Positions 41,494 to 50,250 are shown, counted from the stretch's first letter. The stretch is 64,000 nt of DNA from JAPYTK01 sp964401935 (GCA_964401935.1 CAYOAL010000011.1:62001-126000); one strand, 5' to 3'. Numbers and translations are program-made. Notes: generated from the sequence alone by a model not told the origin.

Positions 41494-44400
41494 GTGAGGT
41501 ACGTCGACGCGCTGGTGTGCGTCGTGGTCCTTTTGATCGGCGAGTGGTTGATCGTGGGGCTCACGTCGATGGGGCAGCTCGCGGGGGCGCACGAGCTCGG
41601 ATGGGCGGCTTCGACCCTCCTCCCCATCGGCGTGCTCGCCGCGGCGCCGCTCGCGGCGGGAGGGGCGTGCTTGAGCACCGGGCTGAACCGCGACGTGAAC
41701 GCGCACCCTCGCGAGCGCTGGTGGATCGTGGCCCCGGCCGCCGTCCTCGCCACGGCGGTGGCGGTGGGGGTGTCGTCGGGACGGCTCCTCGAGGGCGGTC
41801 TCCGCCCGGTGTTCGTGGTGGCCGTGGGGGCGACGACGGTGGTGGGGGGCTGGTTCGTGGTGCCGCCGCTCGCGCGGGCCGCGGGGTGGCTCCGTGGCCG
41901 CGGCGTGGGGTGGCTCGCGGTCGCTGGCTTCGGTGTGGCGGGGGCGCTCGAGGTCGCCAATCGGCTCGTGCTCGTGCGCCTCTACCCGGCCTTCCATCTC
42001 GGGCTCGGGGTGCTGGCGATCTGGGCGGTGGGCGTGGGGGGAGAGCTCGTCGCGCGGGCCGGTCGCCCGATCGTGCGACGCTGGCTGCTCGTGCTCGGCC
42101 TCGGCGCCTGTGCGGCCCTCGCGGTGCGCGCGCCGGCGCGCCTTCGCCGCTACGACAACCTGCGCTTCGTGTTCCTCGAGCGGGCGCCGCTCTTGTCGCA
42201 CGCCGTGGAGCTCGCGGCGTGGCTCGCCCCACCGCCGCCGGTGGAGCCGCGATTCGAGGAGCAAGACGGTGTCGGTCCGTCCATCGACCTCGCGGGGCGC
42301 GACGTCCTCCTCATCACCGTCGACGCGTTGCGGGCGGATCACGTGGGGGCGTATGGCTACGAACGCCCCACCACGCCCGAGCTCGACGCGCTCGCCGCCG
42401 AGGGGGCGGTGTTCGAGGCGGCCTACACCCCGACCCCCCACACCTCCTACGCCGTCACCTCGCTCATGACGGGCAAGTACATGCGGCCGCTGCTCGTGCA
42501 GGACATCGGACACGACTCGGAGACGTGGGCGACGGCGCTCCGCCGCTACGGCTATCGGACGGCGGCGTTCTTTCCTCCCGCGGTGTTCTTCGTCGACGCC
42601 GAGCTCTTCGGTTCGTTCAGCGAGTCGGCGCTGGGCTTCGAGTATCAGAAGCGGCAGTTCTCATCGGCGGTGGCGCGCGCCGAGCAGGTGAAGGCCTATC
42701 TCGCCGACCAGCCCCAGGGCACACCTTTGTTCCTCTGGGTGCACTTGTTCGAGCCGCACGAGCCCTACGAGGCCCACCCCGAGCACGACTTCGGGGATCA
42801 CAGCATCGATCTGTACGACGCGGAGATCGCCGCCGCCGACGCCGGGCTCGGGGCGGTGGTGCGCGCGGTGCGCGCGGTGAGGCCCAACGCGCTGGTGATC
42901 GTGACCGCAGATCACGGCGAGGAGTTCGGCGATCATGGCGGGCGCTACCACGGCACGACCGTCTACGACGAGCAGGTGCGGGTGCCGCTCGTCGTGCACG
43001 CGCCGGGGCTGATCGAGCCACGTCGCGTCGCCGCGCCGGTGAGCCTCGTGGATCTGGTGCCCACGGTGCTCGCGGGCCTCGCCATCCCGGTGAGTCCCCG
43101 CGTCCGGGGGCGCGATCTCGGGCCGCTCTTGCTCGGCGTCGCCGACGACGACCGGGGCTTCGCCTTCGCGGAGAGCGACGACCAGACGCTGCTCGCGGAG
43201 GGCTCGCTGCGCCTTTTGTGCGCGCGGCGCGTGGGCGCGTGTCGGCTCTTCGACGTGAGCGTGGATCCGGAGCAGCGCGAGGACGTGGCCGCGCGGCACA
43301 TGGAGGCGTTCTCCCAGATGAAGCAGCGCTCGGTGGCCTTCGTCTCGTCGATGGGGCGCTTCGAGGCCGCCGATCACGCGCAGTGGCCGCAGCCCATCCG
43401 GCGAGGGATCGGCGGGGACGGCGCCGCGGCGCTCGACGTCGCCGCGCTGCTCGACGACGCCGACGTGCGCATCCGCCGCAAGGCCGCCGAGGTGCTCTTC
43501 GAGCTCGGCCGCGAGGAGACCGGCGTGCACCTCGGGAGGGCCTTGCGCAACGACGAGGACGAACAGGTGCGGCGCTTCGCGGCGCTCGCCATGACGCGGC
43601 TCGGGCAGGGCGCGCCGCTGGTGTTCGACATGTTGGCCGACGACGACGTGAGGTGGCGTCGCCTCGCGGCGCTCACGCTCGCCGAGGCTGGCGACGCCCG
43701 CGGCGAGAAGGTGTTGATCGGTTGGTGGCGCCTCGCGTTCCCCAAGGATCCCCGCGACGAGAAGGAGGTGCTCCCGTTCGAGCGGGCGCGCCAGGTCGCG
43801 GCCGCGTTGGGTCGGATCAAGAGCGAGGACGCGGTAGGACCTCTCACCTGGGGCCTGCGCGACGTGCGCCTGCGGCCGTTCGTGGCGGCGGCGCTGGCCG
43901 AGATCGGTCACGAGGCGGCGCGCCCGGCGCTGGCCAGCGCGTTCGCCGACGAGCGGTACCATCACACCCGAGAGGCGCTCCTGTCCGCGATCGTTGCGCT
44001 CGGAGGGAGCGGCGAGCTCGCGCGTCCGCTCGCGCGCTTCATGGGCGTTCCGGACCCGATCCAAGGGGCCCTCGCGGCGGCGCTGCGCGCCGACATCCTC
44101 CCCTACGTGGGAGGCCCGCGACCGCGTGAGCTGCGGCGTCTGCGACGCTTCGCGACGAGCGGGGTGACGATCGGGATGGTGGTGCCCGAGACCGAACATG
44201 GCACCGGCGGCCTGCGGGTGGTGGTGAGGGCGCGCGCCACCGGCAACACCGACGCGGAGGTGCGGCTCGGGGTGCTGCCGGCCGGTGTGTACCACGATGG
44301 CGATCGGTCGCACGACGTGCCGAAGCGAGCCCCGCGGCTCGATCCGCTGCTCACCGTGACGCTCCGGTTCACCCCCTCGGACGACTTTCAAGAGCGCTAC

Positions 44401-44565
44401 GCCGATCTGCCCGACGGAGCCAACGACCGCGTGAAGCCGGGCGAGCACGGCGACTTCGTGATCTACGCCACGCAGAACACTGAGATCGACGCTTGCGCGG
44501 TGGTGCCGCGCACGGCGGACGTCGCGCCCACGCCGCCGCGAAAGGGGACGCCCCCGCGGCCGTGA
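41494..44565 (+). CDS. Membrane sulfatase/alkaline-phosphatase-fold protein with HEAT repeats
   Basis: 1023 residues. About six membrane helices (1-~220) lead to a sulfatase-like domain (~265-590): DVLLITVDALRADHVGAYGY, then the active-site region PTPHTSYAVTSLMTG, VTADHGEEFGDHGGRYHG and an APGLIEP segment. By alignment to CxPSR the nucleophile position is Thr317 and the Arg is Val, so it should lack formylglycine and be closer to the Thr-using phosphotransferases of this superfamily. The C-terminal ~400 residues include HEAT-like repeats (IRRKAAEVLFELGREETGVH; VRRFAALAMTRLGQGAP) and a final beta domain. The active face is expected in the periplasm. GGAG before the GTG supports the start. Confidence 0.87.
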   Translation: MRYVDALVCVVVLLIGEWLIVGLTSMGQLAGAHELGWAASTLLPIGVLAAAPLAAGGACLSTGLNRDVNAHPRERWWIVAPAAVLATAVAVGVSSGRLLEGGLRPVFVVAVGATTVVGGWFVVPPLARAAGWLRGRGVGWLAVAGFGVAGALEVANRLVLVRLYPAFHLGLGVLAIWAVGVGGELVARAGRPIVRRWLLVLGLGACAALAVRAPARLRRYDNLRFVFLERAPLLSHAVELAAWLAPPPPVEPRFEEQDGVGPSIDLAGRDVLLITVDALRADHVGAYGYERPTTPELDALAAEGAVFEAAYTPTPHTSYAVTSLMTGKYMRPLLVQDIGHDSETWATALRRYGYRTAAFFPPAVFFVDAELFGSFSESALGFEYQKRQFSSAVARAEQVKAYLADQPQGTPLFLWVHLFEPHEPYEAHPEHDFGDHSIDLYDAEIAAADAGLGAVVRAVRAVRPNALVIVTADHGEEFGDHGGRYHGTTVYDEQVRVPLVVHAPGLIEPRRVAAPVSLVDLVPTVLAGLAIPVSPRVRGRDLGPLLLGVADDDRGFAFAESDDQTLLAEGSLRLLCARRVGACRLFDVSVDPEQREDVAARHMEAFSQMKQRSVAFVSSMGRFEAADHAQWPQPIRRGIGGDGAAALDVAALLDDADVRIRRKAAEVLFELGREETGVHLGRALRNDEDEQVRRFAALAMTRLGQGAPLVFDMLADDDVRWRRLAALTLAEAGDARGEKVLIGWWRLAFPKDPRDEKEVLPFERARQVAAALGRIKSEDAVGPLTWGLRDVRLRPFVAAALAEIGHEAARPALASAFADERYHHTREALLSAIVALGGSGELARPLARFMGVPDPIQGALAAALRADILPYVGGPRPRELRRLRRFATSGVTIGMVVPETEHGTGGLRVVVRARATGNTDAEVRLGVLPAGVYHDGDRSHDVPKRAPRLDPLLTVTLRFTPSDDFQERYADLPDGANDRVKPGEHGDFVIYATQNTEIDACAVVPRTADVAPTPPRKGTPPRP

Positions 44566-44628
44566 GCCCCGGGGCGCGCGGCAGGGGGGGCCGAAGATCC
44601 CCCCCTCCACGGAAGCCGGCGGACTGTA

Positions 44629-44656
44629 TTGACTGTGGGGCGGTTACGGCTAAAGT
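44629..44656 (+). promoter_or_regulatory. Promoter of the YfgM-like/bamB operon, leaderless
   Basis: TTGACT (44629-44634), a 16-bp spacer and TAAAGT (44651-44656). The expected start of transcription coincides with the GTG at 44663. This is the clearest leaderless promoter in the window. Confidence 0.65.
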
Positions 44657-44662
44657 CGCGCC

Positions 44663-46273
44663 GTGGCGGACGAAAATACCAAGGATCGCGAGGACGACGC
44701 CGAGCGCGAGGACGACGCCGAGCGTGAGAGCGACGCCGGCGGGGCCGCCGAGGAGCGCGACGCGGACGACGACGCGGGCGACGACGCGGACGCGGACGAC
44801 GACGACGACGAGGACGACGACGAGGACGACGACGACGCGGACGACGACGACGACGACGCGGACGAGGACGACGACGACGCGGACGACGACGACGCGGACG
44901 ACGACGACGACGCAGACGCGGACGCGGACGACGACGCGGCCGCGGATGCGGACGACGACGCGGCCGCGGATGCGGACGACGACGACGCGGACGACGACGA
45001 CGACGACGCGGACGACGACGACGCGGACGAAGACGACGCTCCCCCCAACAAGAGCGATGGGGGACAGAGCCCGCGGGCGCGACGACGTGGCGCCCGCGGC
45101 GACGACGAGGACGACGACGCCGGTCGCGCCGCCGACGTGGCCAAGGCCCTGGGGGTAGGCGACGACGCAGGGGAGGCCGAAGCGGAGGAGGGCGGAGACG
45201 ACGCGGCGCAGAAGGTGAACCGCGCCGAGCGCAGGCGCCGTCGGGCCCTGAAGCGACGCACCGGACGGGCCGACTCCCAAGAGCCGAAAGATCGCAACAA
45301 GCAGCGTCGCGAGGCGCTCCTCGAGCGGCGCCGTCGCGCAGCCCAGGCCGAAGACGACGGGGAGGACGAGGCGCTGCCGGCGGGTGGGCTCAACACCACC
45401 GAGATGGTCGACGATGCCCTCGCGCGCGGGGGCGCGGCCGCGGTGCGCTGGATCCGCGGCAACTGGAGGGTGCTGCAGTGGGTGCTCACCGCGGGCATCC
45501 TCGGCGGCGTGGGGGCCATCGGCTACATCTACCTGACCACCCAGACGCGAGAGGAGGCGAGCGACACCCTCGCCGCCGCGATCGTGGCGGAAGAGGCGAC
45601 CGTGATCCCCCCCGAGGAGGACAAGCGCGACGAAGAGCAGAAGAAGGGGGATCTGCGCAACATCTTCGCGTCCGAGGAGGAGCGCGCGAGCAAGGCGCTC
45701 GAAGCCTACCGCAAGGTGGCCTCCGAGCACGACGGGACCGCCGCCGCCATCCTCGCCAAGCTGGGGGAGGGGGGCCTGTTGCTCGACAAGCGAGACTGGG
45801 ACGGCGCCATCGGCGCCTTCGACCAGGTGCTCGCCAGTCAGCTCGCCAACGTGGACAAGGATGTGAAGCTTCGCGGCCTCGAGGGCAAGGCCTTCGCGCA
45901 AGAGGGCAAGCAAGACCTCGACGGCGCGCTCGCGACGTTCGAGAAGATCCACGAGATCGGCGGGGACGTGAACAAGGTGCTGTCGCTCTACCACCAAGGT
46001 CGTGTGTTCGCGGCCAAGCAGCAGATCGATCAGGCCAAAGGAAAGCTCACCGAGGCGCGGCAGCTCGCGGAGAAGGCCAAGCTCGACACCAAGCTCGTGT
46101 CGGCCTCGCACCCCTACCGGTGGCTCGAGAAGGCCATCGTCGACGAGCTGACGGCGATCGATCCGAGCACGCCGCCCTTGGTGTCGCCCGGGGCAGGGGG
46201 GCTCCCCCAGCAGAAGCTGCAGGAGCTGTTGCAGCAGCAAGGCTTCCCCGGCTTGCCGGGCGGTGCCCCATGA
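44663..46273 (+). CDS. YfgM-like TPR membrane protein with Asp-rich cytoplasmic tail
   Basis: 536 residues from GTG. Residues ~1-270 are cytoplasmic and extremely acidic, with long Asp-Ala-Glu runs (~30-130), then a basic patch (RAERRRRRALKRRTGRA). One transmembrane helix (~270-293, VLTAGILGGVGAIGYIYLT) is followed by periplasmic TPR-like repeats (~330-480, ALEAYRKVASEHDGTAAAIL; DGALATFEKIHEIGGDVNKVL). A single-pass protein with periplasmic TPRs directly before bamB matches YfgM of Enterobacteria, which works with the SecYEG and Bam machineries, but the long Asp-rich tail is unusual. It is coupled to bamB by ATGA. Confidence 0.82.
   Translation: MADENTKDREDDAEREDDAERESDAGGAAEERDADDDAGDDADADDDDDEDDDEDDDDADDDDDDADEDDDDADDDDADDDDDADADADDDAAADADDDAAADADDDDADDDDDDADDDDADEDDAPPNKSDGGQSPRARRRGARGDDEDDDAGRAADVAKALGVGDDAGEAEAEEGGDDAAQKVNRAERRRRRALKRRTGRADSQEPKDRNKQRREALLERRRRAAQAEDDGEDEALPAGGLNTTEMVDDALARGGAAAVRWIRGNWRVLQWVLTAGILGGVGAIGYIYLTTQTREEASDTLAAAIVAEEATVIPPEEDKRDEEQKKGDLRNIFASEEERASKALEAYRKVASEHDGTAAAILAKLGEGGLLLDKRDWDGAIGAFDQVLASQLANVDKDVKLRGLEGKAFAQEGKQDLDGALATFEKIHEIGGDVNKVLSLYHQGRVFAAKQQIDQAKGKLTEARQLAEKAKLDTKLVSASHPYRWLEKAIVDELTAIDPSTPPLVSPGAGGLPQQKLQELLQQQGFPGLPGGAP
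44760..45046 (+). repeat. GAC/GCG-rich low-complexity tract
   Basis: Nearly 290 bp made of GAC, GCG and GAG codons encoding Asp-rich runs in the YfgM-like protein. Imperfect (GAC)n-GCG units recur, so length variation between strains is likely. Confidence 0.85.
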
Positions 46274-47511
46274 AGCGGGCCGCCGCTTGGGCGCTCGTCG
46301 GCACGTGGCTCGCGACCAGCGGGTGTGAGAACCTGACCACGGTGGCGAACCCGGAGGTGCCGCTCTGGGTGCATCACCCGGGGAGCGCGATGTCGATCAG
46401 CGCCCGCCGGGAGCTCACCGCCAAGTCGCGCATCACGGGCGAACCCTACGAGCGCGGCACGCCGGAGCTCGATCCGGCGCACCGCCGGCTGTTCGTCGGC
46501 TCGAGCGACCACGGCCTCTACGCGCTCGACGCGGCCAACCTCGGCACCCTGTGGCGCTTCGAGACCGCGGGGGCGGTACAGAGCGAGCCGCTCTACGAGC
46601 CCAAGGAAGACGTGGTGTACTTCGGCTCGAATGATGGCGCGCTCTACAAGCTCCGCGCCGCGGATGGGAAGATGCTCTGGCGCTTCTCGAGCAACGCCGA
46701 GATCACCCGGCGCGTGGTGCTCCACCGGGACACGGTGTTCGCGATGAACGCCAACGACACGCTCATCGCCATCGATCCGACCACGGGGAAGCTCAAGTGG
46801 TACCGCCACCGCCAACCGGCGGCGGGCATGGAGATCAGCGGCTACGCCGGCCCCGCGGTGCTCGACGACATGGTCTTCGCCGCCTTCTCCGACGGTCTGG
46901 TGATGGCCTACGAGGTGAGCGACGGCGCCGAGGCGTGGCTCACGCCGGTGGACACCGTGGCTGCGGCGGAGCAGGGCGGGGGAGAGGAAGACCTGCGCTA
47001 CCTCGACGTCGACACCACGCCGATCGTGACGCGCGTCGAAGGCTCCGATCTCTTGTTCGTGGCGAGCTACGAAGGCGGCGTGTTCGGCTACGAGGCCCGC
47101 AGCGGCACCCAGGTGTGGCGCAACGACGCGGCCATCGGCGTGACCGAGCTCACCCTGTTCGACGGGCCGGCCAAGCCCCGGCGTGGTGAGACCACGCCTC
47201 GCCGTCATCGCGTGTTGGTGGGGTCGTCGGGCCTCACCGGCCTCTGGGGGCTCAGCCTCGACAAGGGGGCAGAGCTGTGGCGGCGCGACCTGCCGAGCGG
47301 CGGGGTGACCCGCGCGGTGCCGTGGGCGGGCGCGCTCCTCGTGGGCACGACCCGCTACGGGCTGTTCCTGTTCCACCCGCTCGACGGCGGCGCGCTCGAC
47401 GGGGTGTACGCGGGGGGCGCCTTCGCCGCGTCGCCGGCCGCGCACTCCCGGAGGGCGTTCGCCATGACCAACTCCGGCGTCCTCCTCTCGCTCGACGTCA
47501 ACCCGCCGTGA
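46270..47511 (+). CDS. bamB: BamB-like outer-membrane lipoprotein (PQQ-type beta-propeller)
   Basis: 413 residues. A lipoprotein signal ends in LATSGC (Cys 19). The mature part is a PQQ/WD-like beta-propeller with repeated blades: LFVGSSDHGLYALDAANLGTLWRFET, VVYFGSNDGALYKLRAADGKMLWRF and TLIAIDPTTGKLKWYRH. It matches BamB, a non-essential Bam subunit. The ATG overlaps the upstream stop (ATGA), and the order YfgM-like then BamB is as in Enterobacteria. Other PQQ-propeller lipoproteins look similar, so the symbol rests mostly on context. Confidence 0.82.
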   Translation: MKRAAAWALVGTWLATSGCENLTTVANPEVPLWVHHPGSAMSISARRELTAKSRITGEPYERGTPELDPAHRRLFVGSSDHGLYALDAANLGTLWRFETAGAVQSEPLYEPKEDVVYFGSNDGALYKLRAADGKMLWRFSSNAEITRRVVLHRDTVFAMNANDTLIAIDPTTGKLKWYRHRQPAAGMEISGYAGPAVLDDMVFAAFSDGLVMAYEVSDGAEAWLTPVDTVAAAEQGGGEEDLRYLDVDTTPIVTRVEGSDLLFVASYEGGVFGYEARSGTQVWRNDAAIGVTELTLFDGPAKPRRGETTPRRHRVLVGSSGLTGLWGLSLDKGAELWRRDLPSGGVTRAVPWAGALLVGTTRYGLFLFHPLDGGALDGVYAGGAFAASPAAHSRRAFAMTNSGVLLSLDVNPP

Positions 47512-47540
47512 GGGAGCCCCGAAGGGTTCGAGCTGCACGG

Positions 47541-47607
47541 CGACAGCGCGACCCGCGACGGCGCGACCCGCGACAGCGCGACCCGCGACAGCGCGACCCG
47601 CGACAGT
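47541..47607 (+). repeat. 15-bp tandem repeat, 4.5 copies
   Basis: Units of CGACAGCGCGACCCG start at 47541, 47556, 47571 and 47586, and a partial copy follows; the second has one change. It lies in the 141-bp gap between convergent genes. Confidence 0.85.
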
Positions 47608-47652
47608 GACGGACGGCGGTCGCGCGGCGCCGGCGGGCGGGTCAGCGAACGC

Positions 47653-48054
47653 TCAGCCAGCCGGCGGGTCGCCGTCGTCTTGTCCGGTCCCGGTGCCCGC
47701 CCCGAAATTGATGAGGTCGGAGTTGTCGTCGATGCACTCCGCGAGATCGGCGTAGTCCTCGAGGCAGTCTTCGATCGAGAACGCGGTGTCGTCACACTCG
47801 GAGTCGTTCTGCACACAGTCGACGAACGTGTCCATCTCGTCGACGCAGTCGTAGGCCTCGGCGGTGTCGAGCATCCGATTGATCTCGAGCTCACACTCGT
47901 CCCAGGTGCGGTCGTTGCACTTGGTGCAGTCGCACACCACGTCGCAGACCTGGTAGGCCGTCCCACACCCCGCGCCGCCGCCGACCGCGATGGGGAAGGC
48001 GAGCAACAGCGCGAGCGCGAGGTGTCGAGCGAGGTTCTTCAGGCTGATCCCCAT
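47653..48054 (-). CDS. Cys-rich small lipoprotein A
   Basis: 133 residues. A lipoprotein signal ends in VGGGAGC (Cys 30). The mature part has many Cys residues in a pattern shared with its neighbour: YQVCDVVCDCTKC, AYDCVDEMDTFVDCVQNDSECDD, then DCLEDYADLAECIDD. It is acidic. Probably a secreted or surface protein stabilised by disulfides. Function unknown. It starts 14 nt after the stop of lipoprotein B, so the two form an operon. Confidence 0.75.
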   Translation of the reverse strand: MGISLKNLARHLALALLLAFPIAVGGGAGCGTAYQVCDVVCDCTKCNDRTWDECELEINRMLDTAEAYDCVDEMDTFVDCVQNDSECDDTAFSIEDCLEDYADLAECIDDNSDLINFGAGTGTGQDDGDPPAG

Positions 48055-48068
48055 GGCGTCCTCGCGGT

Positions 48069-48416
48069 CTAGAAGGGCGCGGGCGGCAAGCTGTCGCCCA
48101 TGCATGAGCTGTACTCGCGCTGCTCGTCCTCACAGTCGTCGTCGACGAGGCCATAGCGGTCGTTCCGACACTTCGCATTCGACTCGGCGCACTCGACGAA
48201 GAGGTCGAACCACTCGGTGCAGCCGTAAAGGGAAGCCCGATCGGCCTCCGTCTCCTGGCGGATGATGCACGCATCGATGTCGGCGTCGTTGCCGTCTTCA
48301 CAGTCGGCGAGCTCTTCGCAGTACGTGTCGAAGCTCTGACACGCTTCGGCACTGAGTGCGGCAGCGGTGAGCCCCAGCACGAGCCCGATCAGGCGGCGCC
48401 CCAACGTTCGCTCCAT
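48069..48416 (-). CDS. Cys-rich small lipoprotein B
   Basis: 115 residues. The signal is followed by Ala-Cys in ALSAEAC (Cys 26). Cys positions (FDTYCEELADCEDG, LYGCTEWFDLFVECAESNAKCRND, DDDCEDEQREYSSC) parallel lipoprotein A, pointing to an old duplication. Acidic, exported. No function known. It leads a two-gene operon. Confidence 0.72.
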   Translation of the reverse strand: MERTLGRRLIGLVLGLTAAALSAEACQSFDTYCEELADCEDGNDADIDACIIRQETEADRASLYGCTEWFDLFVECAESNAKCRNDRYGLVDDDCEDEQREYSSCMGDSLPPAPF

Positions 48417-48629
48417 GGCCCTACGAGTAAGCGACTTTTCTCGGCTCGGCAAGGTCTTGCCGCAGAGAAGCGCGTGCGTCGACGGCCACTGCACGAGGAG
48501 GGAGACGCGCAGAAGCCCGCGCTTCGGGAGACGCGCAGAAGCACGGAAGAAGGTGGAAAGAGAGCAGCGAAGCGCAGGGGACTGGGTCGTCCCAGCCGCC
48601 CTCGGTCGCCCTCGGGGGGTGGTTTACGC

Positions 48630-48658
48630 TTGCTCGACGCGGGTTCGATATGTAAGTA
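48630..48658 (+). promoter_or_regulatory. Promoter of the PPC-type lipoprotein gene
   Basis: TTGCTC (48630-48635), 17-bp spacer and TAAGTA (48653-48658). The predicted start of transcription falls inside the inverted repeat at 48656-48683. Confidence 0.45.
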
Positions 48659-48683
48659 ATACGCGCCCTACGTAGGGTATTAC
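48656..48683. promoter_or_regulatory. Inverted repeat at the promoter, candidate operator
   Basis: GTAATAC (48656-48662) and GTATTAC (48677-48683) flank the perfect palindrome CCCTACGTAGGG (48666-48677). The element overlaps the -10 and the start of transcription, a typical repressor position. Alternatively it forms a hairpin at the 5' end of the mRNA. Confidence 0.45.
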
Positions 48684-48765
48684 GTCGGGAAGGCGCTTGT
48701 TTTTCCTTTCGAGGCCAAGGGGGTCCGTCACGCGGCGGCCCACTGCGGCCAGTTTACGGGGAGTC

Positions 48766-50250
48766 ATGAACACGAGTTATTTGACGGTCGGGGCAGTCGC
48801 CCTGTTGGCGGGTGTGGTCGCGGCGAGCGGCTGCTCCGATGACGTGGTGGACGACAACGAGAACACCGGTGGCGGTGGCGGCACGACCACGGTCGGGCCG
48901 GGCCCCGGTCCTGGCCCTGGCCCGGGTCCAGGCGCGGGGGGCATGAACGGCGGGGACGGCAACGACTCCTTCGACGAGGCGGTCGATATCACCCCCGGTC
49001 AAGATCACTTCGACGTGCTCGATCCGCCGGACAGCGACGCCGACTACTTCAAGTTCACCGCGCAGGCCGGCGATCTGCTGTTCATCGACACCGCCGCCAA
49101 GCCGGAGTCGGATCCGTTCAACGCGGCGTACCCGGATCTGGTGGTCACGCTCTACAACTCGAGCCAGACCAAGGTCGCCGAGAACGACGATCCGTACCTC
49201 GTGCGCGACACCAACGACTCCGAGGTCTGGTACCTGGTGCCGACCACCGGCACCTACTACGTGCGCGTCACCGACTGCCTCAACTGGGAGTCGGGCGGGC
49301 CCGATTTCTGCGCCGACGCCGATGGCATCGTCAACCACGACTATGGCCTCCGCGTGAGCGTGCTCGATCCGGCGGATCCAGGCACGCTCCAGGACAGCGA
49401 GGGAGGCGACGACCACACCTCGAGCCCAAACGACTTTGGGCCGGAGTACACCGAGCAGACCGCAGGCTCGGGCAACTACTTCGCCACGGTGGCCTACGGC
49501 ACGTTCAACGACAACACCGACGTCGACGTGTTCGAGATCAACCTGCCCGACAACATCAGCTTCGACAACCGGCTGTTCGGCGCGATCTTCATTCAGGGGC
49601 CGGAGGGGCCGAACGGGATCGGCACCACCAACAACATCGGCGACGCGTGGATCACCGCCGCCGACGGCACGACGGTGCTCGCGCAGATCGATCACACGAT
49701 CGGGATCGGCGTCGAGTCGCGTGAGCTCCGCGCTCCGATGAACGCGAGCGACACCTACTACCTGTGGGTCGCGCATCCAGGTGGAGCGGCCGGCGCCAAC
49801 GACTTCTATATCTTCAACCACAACGGCACCGACTCGAACCCGCAGGAGACCGACGGCGCGGGCGAGAACGACGCGGCGCCGGGCGAGCTCTTGACGACCA
49901 TGGCCAACGGCCAGCTCCAGAGCACGTTCATCGGCGGCGACATGAACGATGGCGACACCGACCGCTTCTACGTGGCGGTGCCGGGTGGGTTCAACGGCAC
50001 GGTCAGCATCGCGTGCGGCGCGCTCCGCTCCGGCTCGGGCGCGATCCTCAACGTCGCGGTCCAAGATCAGACCGGCGCCGCGCTCACCGCCGCGGTGACC
50101 GAGACCGAGGACGACGATCTGGTGATCACCAACCTCGATCCCGGCACGGCCACCGAGATCCGCCTCGTGTTGACCCAGGCCGGCACCCAAGCCGGCGTGA
50201 CGAGCCGGTTCTATCAGTGCGGTCTGCACTTCGTGCCGCCGGCGCCCTGA
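48766..50250 (+). CDS. Surface lipoprotein with PPC-like domains
   Basis: 494 residues. A lipoprotein signal ends in VVAASGC (Cys 22). A Gly/Pro-repeat linker (GPGPGPGPGPG) is followed by at least two pre-peptidase C-terminal-like (PPC) beta domains: DVLDPPDSDADYFKFTAQAG with TGTYYVRVTD, and TDVDVFEINLPDNISFDNRLF, then MNDGDTDRFYVAVPGGFNGTV. The function is unknown; PPC domains often accompany secreted enzymes, but no catalytic domain is present. The ATG has GGGGAG at the right distance. A terminator follows at 50295. Confidence 0.82.
   Translation: MNTSYLTVGAVALLAGVVAASGCSDDVVDDNENTGGGGGTTTVGPGPGPGPGPGPGAGGMNGGDGNDSFDEAVDITPGQDHFDVLDPPDSDADYFKFTAQAGDLLFIDTAAKPESDPFNAAYPDLVVTLYNSSQTKVAENDDPYLVRDTNDSEVWYLVPTTGTYYVRVTDCLNWESGGPDFCADADGIVNHDYGLRVSVLDPADPGTLQDSEGGDDHTSSPNDFGPEYTEQTAGSGNYFATVAYGTFNDNTDVDVFEINLPDNISFDNRLFGAIFIQGPEGPNGIGTTNNIGDAWITAADGTTVLAQIDHTIGIGVESRELRAPMNASDTYYLWVAHPGGAAGANDFYIFNHNGTDSNPQETDGAGENDAAPGELLTTMANGQLQSTFIGGDMNDGDTDRFYVAVPGGFNGTVSIACGALRSGSGAILNVAVQDQTGAALTAAVTETEDDDLVITNLDPGTATEIRLVLTQAGTQAGVTSRFYQCGLHFVPPAP

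Larger units (their letters stand above)
48417..48765. other. 349-bp divergent regulatory region
   Basis: No gene. It holds a 17-bp direct repeat (GGGAGACGCGCAGAAGC at 48500-48516 and 48526-48542), the promoter at 48630-48658 and the long inverted repeat at 48656-48683, followed by a T-rich stretch near 48697. Confidence 0.65.

Noticed and set aside
44760..45046. Non-coding repeat region
   Set aside because: The frame is open on both sides, followed by a membrane helix and TPRs; the Asp-rich tract is part of the protein.
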